From: CAYWOS01 sp964459985
GTDB lineage: Bacteria > Bacillota > Clostridia > Christensenellales > Aristaeellaceae
Assembly: GCA_964459985.1 (NCBI GenBank)
Contig: CAYWOS010000029.1
Coordinates: forward strand, 1-31,233
Reading direction: 5' to 3'
DNA: 31,233 bases
Shown here: piece by piece, positions 26,027 to 31,233 of the stretch
Layout of the letters: each line of letters starts with the position of its first letter
How positions within the stretch are numbered: the first letter of the stretch is position 1
Position numbers and translations under genes: made by a program
The notes under the pieces: model-generated
The model's database searches: none
Told to the model about the DNA's origin: nothing
Seen by the model: the letters and a program-made list of their open reading frames with translations, nothing else

Positions 26027-26069
26027 GGGGCTGCCGCACGAAGACCACGGTGCGGCAGCCCCTTGTTTT
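26027..26069 (+). terminator. terminator of the DUF1540 unit
   Basis: GGGGCTGCCGCAC (26027-26039) pairs over 13 bp with GTGCGGCAGCCCC (26050-26062), then TTGTTTT. It lies between convergent genes; in the minus direction the hairpin lacks a U run but may still help end the GNAT transcript. Confidence 0.9.
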
Positions 26070-26081
26070 GCGCGCGGCTGG

Positions 26082-26615
26082 CTATTCCTTTGTGAAATCC
26101 CGAAAATCCCCCGGCGTCAGCTCGTAATCGACGGCGGTCTGCCATTGCCCGAGCTGATCGCGCCACGCGTTCTCGCGGACGCGCACGCGGCGAAAGCCGA
26201 GCGTTTCGTAGACGTGCCGGGCGCGGGTGTTCGCCAGATTGGTATCCAGCACGATTTTCGCGCGGCGCTTTTCGGAAAAGAGCCACGCGATCAGCATGGA
26301 CAGGTATTTCCTGCCCGCCCCGCGCCCGCGCTCCGCCTCCGCGCAGATCTTGATGCCGATCTCGGCGGCGTCCGGCGGGAGCATGCGATAGCTCATTTCG
26401 CCGATCGCCGCGCCGCCGCGCTCGAGGATGAGCCGCCGCCGCGTGTCGTCGGTATCCGCCGCGATCCCCCGCGCGATCTCTTCCTCCGTCGTGCCAAGGC
26501 CGTTGGGGAATCCCGCGTGCGCCATCACGCGCCCGTCGTTCCACCACGCCGCGAGCGTCGCGCAGTCGCCGCGCCCGGCGTCGCGGATCGTAAGATCGCC
26601 GCATGCAAGGATCAT
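26082..26615 (-). CDS. GNAT-family N-acetyltransferase
   Basis: A 177-residue acetyltransferase of the RimJ/RimL-like type. Family marks are the N-terminal LTIRDAGRGDCATLAAWWND, the acetyl-CoA loop ERGRGAGRKYLSMLI and the terminal NTRARHVYETLGFRRVRVRE. The acceptor substrate is unknown. GGAGG lies 6 nt before the ATG at 26615. The gene is 12 nt downstream of the XRE-desulfoferrodoxin gene and is probably cotranscribed with it. Confidence 0.9.
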   Translation of the reverse strand: MILACGDLTIRDAGRGDCATLAAWWNDGRVMAHAGFPNGLGTTEEEIARGIAADTDDTRRRLILERGGAAIGEMSYRMLPPDAAEIGIKICAEAERGRGAGRKYLSMLIAWLFSEKRRAKIVLDTNLANTRARHVYETLGFRRVRVRENAWRDQLGQWQTAVDYELTPGDFRDFTKE

Positions 26616-26627
26616 ACGCTTCCTCCG

Positions 26628-27206
26628 TCAGCCGTTGATAAACAGTCCGTCCCGCGAGCAATGGAAATAGATCGTCCCGCGCGCGAAGGGCACGCGCAGC
26701 TCGGCGTTCTGCTCGGGATACAGCCGGACGATCAGCGCGCGGTCCCACGAAACGACGCTCACGAAGGTGATGTAGTGCTCCTTGCGCATTTCGTGCGATG
26801 AAGAGATATAGTATTCGCCGTCGTTCTCGCGGACGGTCAGCCTGTGCGCGTCGTCCGCCTTCCGCGCCGCGAGCGGCGTCAGCCCGCGCCCGCAGCAGGC
26901 GATCTCGGCGTCGCCCGTCGCCGTCACAATGCCGCCGCAATGCGGACAGACATAGAACTTGATGTGTTTCATGTTGCCTCCGTCGGTATCGTTTTCGTTC
27001 AGCTCGCCCTCGAGCAGCCTTTCGATCCGGACGTCAAGCGCCGCCGCCAGCGCGCCGAGCAGCGATATATCCGGGCAGCCCTGCCCGCGCTCCCATTTGG
27101 AGATCGCCTTATCGCTCACGTGCAGCGCGTCGGCGAGCGCTTTCTGCGTCAGCCCGCGCGCGAGCCGCTCGGCGCGGATCAGTTCGCCGGTCTTGCCGCC
27201 GTCCAT
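26628..27206 (-). CDS. XRE-type regulator fused to a desulfoferrodoxin-like domain
   Basis: A 192-residue protein in two parts. Residues 5-62 are a Cro/C1 helix-turn-helix (RLARGLTQKALADALHVSDK, then AISKWERGQGCPD). Residues 84-190 follow desulfoferrodoxin/superoxide reductase. A desulforedoxin-like knuckle C87-x2-C90 with C104-C105 comes first. The iron-site positions are H121, H138 (HEM), H144 (EHYI) and C183, but the last histidine of CNxHG is Asp (CSRDGLF, D186). The fusion suggests redox or metal sensing, not superoxide reduction. AGGTGA lies before the ATG at 27206. An internal GGAGG-CAAC-ATG at 26972 could yield the C-terminal half alone. Confidence 0.86.
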   Translation of the reverse strand: MDGGKTGELIRAERLARGLTQKALADALHVSDKAISKWERGQGCPDISLLGALAAALDVRIERLLEGELNENDTDGGNMKHIKFYVCPHCGGIVTATGDAEIACCGRGLTPLAARKADDAHRLTVRENDGEYYISSSHEMRKEHYITFVSVVSWDRALIVRLYPEQNAELRVPFARGTIYFHCSRDGLFING

Positions 27207-27228
27207 GGGGATCACCTCCGCGTTTGTC

Positions 27229-27257
27229 ATCATACGGCACGCCCGCCGGAAAATCAA
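27229..27257 (-). promoter_or_regulatory. promoter of the XRE-GNAT unit
   Basis: On the minus strand TTGATT (27252-27257) and TATGAT (27229-27234) are 17 bp apart, placing the start about 15 nt before the start codon. The leader is little more than the ribosome binding site. Confidence 0.72.
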
Positions 27258-27317
27258 TCGACGAAACGTAGAGCGCCGGCATACAGGGATCGTCCGGCGC
27301 GGTGTTCATCAGACTGC

Positions 27318-28004
27318 TTATGCGATCGCAAAATGCGCCCGGATATACCGATCCAGCCCCTCGACCGAATCGACGGCGTGCGCCGGCGGCTCGCCTTGAG
27401 AATCCCACGGGCAGGCGCGCACCCACACGGGCGTGCAGCCCGCTTCGGCGGAGGCGCGCACGTCGTTGACCGGGTGATCGCCGACATAGAGAAGCTCCCG
27501 CGTCGTTACGCCGAGCAAACGCGCCATCTGCAGGAACAAATCGGGATGCGGCTTCGCCGTCGCGGGATCGCTGCCGATCAGGATATGCGGAAACATTTCG
27601 TCAAAGCCGAGCGCCCGGATCTTGCCCGACTGATACGCCTCGTCGCCGTTGGTGATCAGCCCGATGCGCAGCCCCATGCCCTTGAGCGCGTTCAGCATGT
27701 CGCGCGCGAAGGGATAGGGCACGATAGCTTCGTGATAACGGCGCTGGAACAGGCCGCACACGGCGTACGAATCGGCGGGCGCGGCGAGCACGCCCGTCCG
27801 GCACAGAAACTCGGTCGTATACCCCCAGCCCCTGCGCGAATTGATCGGCGATACGATCTCCATTTGCGAAACCGCGTAGTCCCGCGTACAATCGCGCGCG
27901 AACAGCTCGCGCCTCGTATCGAACAGGTACGCGACTGCGCGCCTGTCCGTCTCCACGCGATCGTACAGCGTATAATCCATATCAAACAGAACGCCCTTAA
28001 GCAT
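27318..28004 (-). CDS. HAD-family hydrolase (YjjG/nucleotidase-like)
   Basis: A 228-residue HAD subfamily IA protein: FDMDYTLYD (D8, D10) as motif I, LITNGDE as motif II, AKPHPDLF as motif III and YVGDHPVNDV as motif IV. The residues around motif I and the GDHPVND sequence resemble the YjjG-type nucleotidase group, but the substrate is not provable. AAGGAGG lies upstream of the ATG at 28004. It has its own promoter and is not clearly joined to its neighbours. Confidence 0.88.
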   Translation of the reverse strand: MLKGVLFDMDYTLYDRVETDRRAVAYLFDTRRELFARDCTRDYAVSQMEIVSPINSRRGWGYTTEFLCRTGVLAAPADSYAVCGLFQRRYHEAIVPYPFARDMLNALKGMGLRIGLITNGDEAYQSGKIRALGFDEMFPHILIGSDPATAKPHPDLFLQMARLLGVTTRELLYVGDHPVNDVRASAEAGCTPVWVRACPWDSQGEPPAHAVDSVEGLDRYIRAHFAIA

Positions 28005-28034
28005 GTGTGCCTCCTTTGCGCGCCGCGCCCGTCC

Positions 28035-28063
28035 ATTATACGATGAAAGGCGCGGCGGCGCAA
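28035..28063 (-). promoter_or_regulatory. promoter of the HAD gene
   Basis: On the minus strand TTGCGC (28058-28063) and TATAAT (28035-28040) have a 17-bp spacer; the expected start is about 25 nt before the gene. Confidence 0.7.
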
Positions 28064-28096
28064 CGGCGAATGCGCGGGCGGGAGGCGGCGGGACGA

Positions 28097-28456
28097 TTAT
28101 TTCACCGTCTGGCGGAGCTGCGGCGCCTCGATAGGCGGGCGCTGCGGACGGGAGGCGGCGGCGATCGCTTCGCTGTTTTCGACCAGCCTGCCCAGCGCGC
28201 ACAGCACCAGCGAGACGGTCCACGACGCAAGCAGCCCCAGCGCCAGCGCGAGCGCCGCCGAAATGACGACGGACGCCGTCGAGCCGGACGCGCCGATCGT
28301 CACGCCGTTCGCCTCGAACCACGCGGCGTCGACGGCGCCGACGACGGCGACGTTCACCAGCACGACGAACGCGGCGTACAGCACCGACGCCGCCGCGCCG
28401 AGCCAGAAGACGATCCTGCCGATGATCCCGAGCTTTTTTCCCGGATTTGTAAACAT
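28097..28456 (-). CDS. small membrane protein of unknown function
   Basis: A 119-residue protein starting MFTNPGKKLGIIGRIVFWLG. Two long hydrophobic segments are visible (about 12-40 and 60-85), separated by a short polar part (WFEANGVTIGASGS), with a cytoplasmic proline-rich tail ending QLRQTVK. I do not recognise the family. GGAGG lies 9 nt before the ATG at 28456, which is preferred over an upstream in-frame start at 28492 that lacks a site. Its promoter is at 28531-28558. Confidence 0.75.
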   Translation of the reverse strand: MFTNPGKKLGIIGRIVFWLGAAASVLYAAFVVLVNVAVVGAVDAAWFEANGVTIGASGSTASVVISAALALALGLLASWTVSLVLCALGRLVENSEAIAAASRPQRPPIEAPQLRQTVK

Positions 28457-28530
28457 AGGGCTTTCCCTCCTTGCGTCGGTCGGGCACATCACGCGGCGAA
28501 TCCCGCGTTTTTTGAGGTTTTGATGGTTTC

Positions 28531-28558
28531 AGTATACCGAGATTCCGGAATTTGTCAA
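28531..28558 (-). promoter_or_regulatory. promoter of the small membrane protein gene
   Basis: On the minus strand TTGACA (28553-28558) and TATACT (28531-28536) have a 16-bp spacer that contains the dyad AATTCCGGAATC. It is divergent from, and about 29 bp away from, the DUF1015 promoter. Confidence 0.82.
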
Positions 28559-28586
28559 GCAAGGATGTCTTTTCGCCGCATTTCGC

Positions 28587-28615
28587 TTGATAAAACGCGC
28601 AAGGCTTGGTATGAT
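28587..28615 (+). promoter_or_regulatory. promoter of the DUF1015-rlmD operon
   Basis: TTGATA (28587-28592) and TATGAT (28610-28615) with a 17-bp spacer, a short leader and a strong GGAGGTGA before the start codon. Confidence 0.82.
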
Positions 28616-28641
28616 GGACGAAAAGACGCGGAGGTGATCGA

Positions 28642-29874
28642 ATGGACGCGTTCGGCGAGCTGCCCGTCAGACCGGCGGCGTTCCTGCTGCCCGACAAGGA
28701 AAAGGCGCGGAATTTCTCCCTGTATCCCGTTATGGCGTGCGATCAGTACACCTCGCAAAAGGAAATCTGGGAACGCGCCGACGCGCTGGTCGGCGGCGCG
28801 CCCTCGGCGCTCAGGCTGATCATTCCCGAGGCGTACCTGTCCGAAAGCGAGCGCCGTGTGCCTTTGATCCGCGCCGCCATGCGCGATTACCTGTCGCGCG
28901 GCGTCCTGAAGGAAGCGCTGCACGGCATGGCGCTCGTCGCGCGCAAAACGCAGTCGGGCACGCGGCTCGGGCTGGTCTGCGTGATCGATCTCAACGCGTA
29001 CAGCTTTGAAAAGGGCGCGAAATGCCCGATCCGGCCGACCGAGGGAACCATCCTGTCGCGCATTCCGCCGCGCCTTGCGGTGCGCCGGGACGCCGAGATC
29101 GAACTGTCGCACGTCATGCTGCTGACCGACGACGCGGCGCGCCGCCTGATCGAGCCGCTTTACGCGCGGCGGAGCGATCTGCGCCCCCTGTACGATACCG
29201 ATCTGATGCTGGGCGGCGGACATATCGCGGCGTGGGCGGTCGAAAGCAGAGAAGACCTCGGCGCCGTCGCCGAGGCGGTCAAGGCGATCCAAAGCGAAAA
29301 AAGCGCCGACGACATTCTTTTTGCCGTGGGCGACGGCAACCATTCGCTCGCCACGGCGAAGGCGCACTGGCAAAGCGTCGCGGCGGCGCTGCCGCAGGGC
29401 GAGGACAGCGAACATCCCGCGCGGTACGCCATGGTCGAGATCGTCAATCTGTACGACGAAGCGCTGGCGTTCGAGCCGATTCATCGCGTGATCTTCGATC
29501 TGCCGCGCGAAGCGCTGCTGTCGCTGCTCGCCGGCGAGGGCATCGTCCCCTGCGAAGGCGGCGGCGATATGACGCTGGCGACGGGCGAGGGCGATCTGCC
29601 GATGAGAATCGCGCGCCCGACGCACTCGCTGCCCGTGGGATCGCTGCAAAACGCGCTGGACAGGCATTCGCTGTCGATCGATTACGTGCACGGCGAGGAC
29701 GCCGTCCGGCAGATCGTGCGAAAGGGCGGCGCGGCCGGCGCGCTGCTGCCCGCGATGGACAAGCGCGCGCTCTTCCCGTCGGTCGAGCGCGACGGCGCGC
29801 TGCCGCGCAAGACCTTTTCGATGGGCGAGGCGAACGAAAAGCGCTACTATATCGAGGCGCGCAAAATAATATGA
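28642..29874 (+). CDS. DUF1015 family protein
   Basis: A 410-residue cytoplasmic protein of the DUF1015 family, whose members often lie near serine or central metabolism genes; the function is not established. Recognisable points are LYPVMACDQYTSQKEIW near the N-terminus and the conserved core VGDGNHSLATAKAHW around residues 230-245. It ends KRYYIEARKII. GGAGGTGA sits 5 nt before the ATG at 28642. Its stop overlaps the rlmD start as ATGA, so translation is coupled. Confidence 0.88.
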   Translation: MDAFGELPVRPAAFLLPDKEKARNFSLYPVMACDQYTSQKEIWERADALVGGAPSALRLIIPEAYLSESERRVPLIRAAMRDYLSRGVLKEALHGMALVARKTQSGTRLGLVCVIDLNAYSFEKGAKCPIRPTEGTILSRIPPRLAVRRDAEIELSHVMLLTDDAARRLIEPLYARRSDLRPLYDTDLMLGGGHIAAWAVESREDLGAVAEAVKAIQSEKSADDILFAVGDGNHSLATAKAHWQSVAAALPQGEDSEHPARYAMVEIVNLYDEALAFEPIHRVIFDLPREALLSLLAGEGIVPCEGGGDMTLATGEGDLPMRIARPTHSLPVGSLQNALDRHSLSIDYVHGEDAVRQIVRKGGAAGALLPAMDKRALFPSVERDGALPRKTFSMGEANEKRYYIEARKII

Positions 29875-31223
29875 AGAAAAACGATTTGATCGATGTCGAA
29901 ATCGAGCGGCTGGGCGGCGAATGCGGCGTCGCGCACAAGGACGGGCTGACGCTGTTCGTCAAAAATGCCCTGCCCGGCGAGCGCGTGACGGCGCGGGCGG
30001 AAAAGGTCGAAAAGAACGTCGCTTTTCTCAAGGCGACGGCGATCCTGACGCCCTCGCCCGACCGCGCCGCACCGCGCTGCCCCGTTTACGAGCCGTGCGG
30101 CGGCTGCGTCTGCCAGCACATGACGTATGCGCTGTCGCTCGCCATGAAGCGCGACCGCGTGCGCGACGCGCTCAAGCGCATCGGCGGCATCGATCTGCCC
30201 GTGCCGCCCGTGATCGGCATGGCGGACCCGTGGCATTACCGCAACAAGACCTCGCTGCCCGTTTCCGGCGAAAAGGGACGCCCCCTGATCGGCTTTTACG
30301 CGCCGCGCAGCCACCGCGTCGTCGATATCGCCGCCTGCCCCGTCGCCCGCGCCGAATCGGACGCCTTCGCCGCCGTCGTCCGCGCGTGGATGGAAAAGTT
30401 TTCCATATCGCCGTATGACGAAGCGACGCGCGCCGGCTGCGTTAGGCACATCATGAGCCGCGTGTCGCGCGCGGGCGAGGTCATGGCGGTTGTCGTCGCG
30501 GCGGCCGACCGGCTGCCGCGCGAAACGGAATTGATCGCCATGGCGCGCGCCGCGCTGCCCGCGCTCGTTTCGCTCTGCCTGAACGTCAACAAGCGCGGCG
30601 ACAACGTGATCCTCGGCGATACGACGCGCGTTTTGTACGGCGGCGAGCGCCTGACCGACACGCTCTGCGGCCTGACCTTTTCGCTCTCGCCGCTTTCCTT
30701 TTTTCAGATCAATCCCGTGCAGACAGAGATTTTGTATCAAACGGCGCTCGATTTCGCCGCGCTGTCGGGCGACGAGACGGTCGCCGATCTCTACTGCGGC
30801 GCGGGCACGATTTCCCTGCTGCTCGCCAGGCGCGCAAAACGCGTGATCGGCGTTGAAATCGTGCCGCAGGCGATCGCCGACGCGCGCGCGAACGCCGCGC
30901 GAAACGGCGTGACGAACGCCGAGTTCGTCTGCGCCGCCGCCGAGGAGCGCCTGCCCGCGCTCGTCACCTCGGGCCTGCGCCCCGACGTCGTCGTGCTCGA
31001 CCCGCCGCGCAGGGGCTGCGAGCGCGCCGTGCTCGACGCCATCGCCGCCGCCGCGCCCGCGAGAATCGTCTATGTGAGCTGCGATCCCGCCACGCAGGCG
31101 CGCGACGCGAAAATCCTGTGCGAGCAGGGCTACCGCGCCGTCAAGGCGCAGCCCGTCGATATGTTCTGCCACACCGCGCACGTCGAAAACGTGCTGCTGA
31201 TGGAACGCGCGCCGTCAGCGTGA
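29871..31223 (+). CDS. rlmD: 23S rRNA (uracil-5-)-methyltransferase, RlmD/RlmCD type
   Basis: A 450-residue RNA methyltransferase of the RumA/TrmA family. It has an N-terminal TRAM-like RNA-binding domain (about 1-60). C70, C76, C79 and C156 (CPVYEPCGGC and AACPVA) match the [4Fe-4S] cluster ligands. The C-terminal SAM domain has VADLYCGAGTISLLLA, VLDPPRRGCE and catalytic VYVSCDPATQARD. In Firmicutes a single such enzyme may modify both U747 and U1939 of 23S rRNA; which applies here is not visible. The ATG at 29871 overlaps the DUF1015 stop. Confidence 0.94.
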   Translation: MKKNDLIDVEIERLGGECGVAHKDGLTLFVKNALPGERVTARAEKVEKNVAFLKATAILTPSPDRAAPRCPVYEPCGGCVCQHMTYALSLAMKRDRVRDALKRIGGIDLPVPPVIGMADPWHYRNKTSLPVSGEKGRPLIGFYAPRSHRVVDIAACPVARAESDAFAAVVRAWMEKFSISPYDEATRAGCVRHIMSRVSRAGEVMAVVVAAADRLPRETELIAMARAALPALVSLCLNVNKRGDNVILGDTTRVLYGGERLTDTLCGLTFSLSPLSFFQINPVQTEILYQTALDFAALSGDETVADLYCGAGTISLLLARRAKRVIGVEIVPQAIADARANAARNGVTNAEFVCAAAEERLPALVTSGLRPDVVVLDPPRRGCERAVLDAIAAAAPARIVYVSCDPATQARDAKILCEQGYRAVKAQPVDMFCHTAHVENVLLMERAPSA

Positions 31224-31233
31224 CCGCGCGGGG

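Noticed and set aside
29022..29870. Plus-strand open frame reading into rlmD from within the DUF1015 gene
   Set aside because: The extra N-terminal part is an arginine-rich out-of-frame reading of DUF1015; rlmD starts at 29871 with MKKNDLIDVE.

Overview
The window is chromosomal DNA from a GC-rich member of the Clostridia (Firmicutes). The evidence is the strong AGGAGG-type ribosome binding sites, the sigma-A promoters with 16-17 bp spacers, and the gene content: a DUF1540 protein, a QueT-type ECF substrate component, an LCP protein, a CUT1 sugar transporter and an RlmD-type methyltransferase. An uncultured Christensenellales/Oscillospirales-like lineage is my best guess, but that is inference. 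I see no rRNA, tRNA, CRISPR array, insertion sequence or prophage gene.

Left part (1-5174, minus strand). The first 884 codons of rpoB run off the left edge. rpoB has its own near-perfect promoter with an AT-rich upstream element. It follows a glycolytic pair, pgk then tpiA, and not the ribosomal stalk genes. A 74-nt hairpin-bearing repeat and GC-rich direct repeats lie between tpiA and rpoB.

Carbohydrate island (5378-14932). A plus-strand operon with a long structured leader encodes a sugar-binding protein, two CUT1 permeases, a YdjC/ChbG-type deacetylase and a GH78 alpha-L-rhamnosidase. The rhamnosidase frame is broken at a run of seven G. Converging on it is a minus-strand pair: an unrecognised toroid-like protein and a formylglycine-type sulfatase. 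Together they suggest uptake and breakdown of a sulfated or acylated rhamnose-containing glycan. The convergent gap (12248-12593) is packed with hairpins, carries the second copy of the 74-nt repeat, and is bracketed by two identical terminator-like hairpins.

Centre (14933-16023). A tandem palindromic repeat with compensatory stem changes precedes the toroid gene. A secreted protein with three SH3-like repeats follows, with a consensus promoter and a strong bidirectional terminator.

Long minus-strand operon (24836 down to 16028). Nine tightly packed genes: membrane dipeptidase, MTA/SAH nucleosidase, dCMP deaminase, LCP protein, HAD phosphatase, rlmH, psuG and a heterodimeric ABC exporter. 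The themes are nucleoside and modified-base salvage, ribosome modification and cell envelope. A QueT-like transporter lies upstream with a palindrome-covered promoter.

Right part (25384-31223). A GC-rich structured intergenic stretch precedes a DUF1540 protein and a small acidic protein. Next come a GNAT acetyltransferase, an XRE regulator fused to a desulfoferrodoxin-like domain, a HAD hydrolase and a small membrane protein, all on the minus strand. Finally a plus-strand pair encodes a DUF1015 protein and an RlmD-type 23S rRNA methyltransferase.
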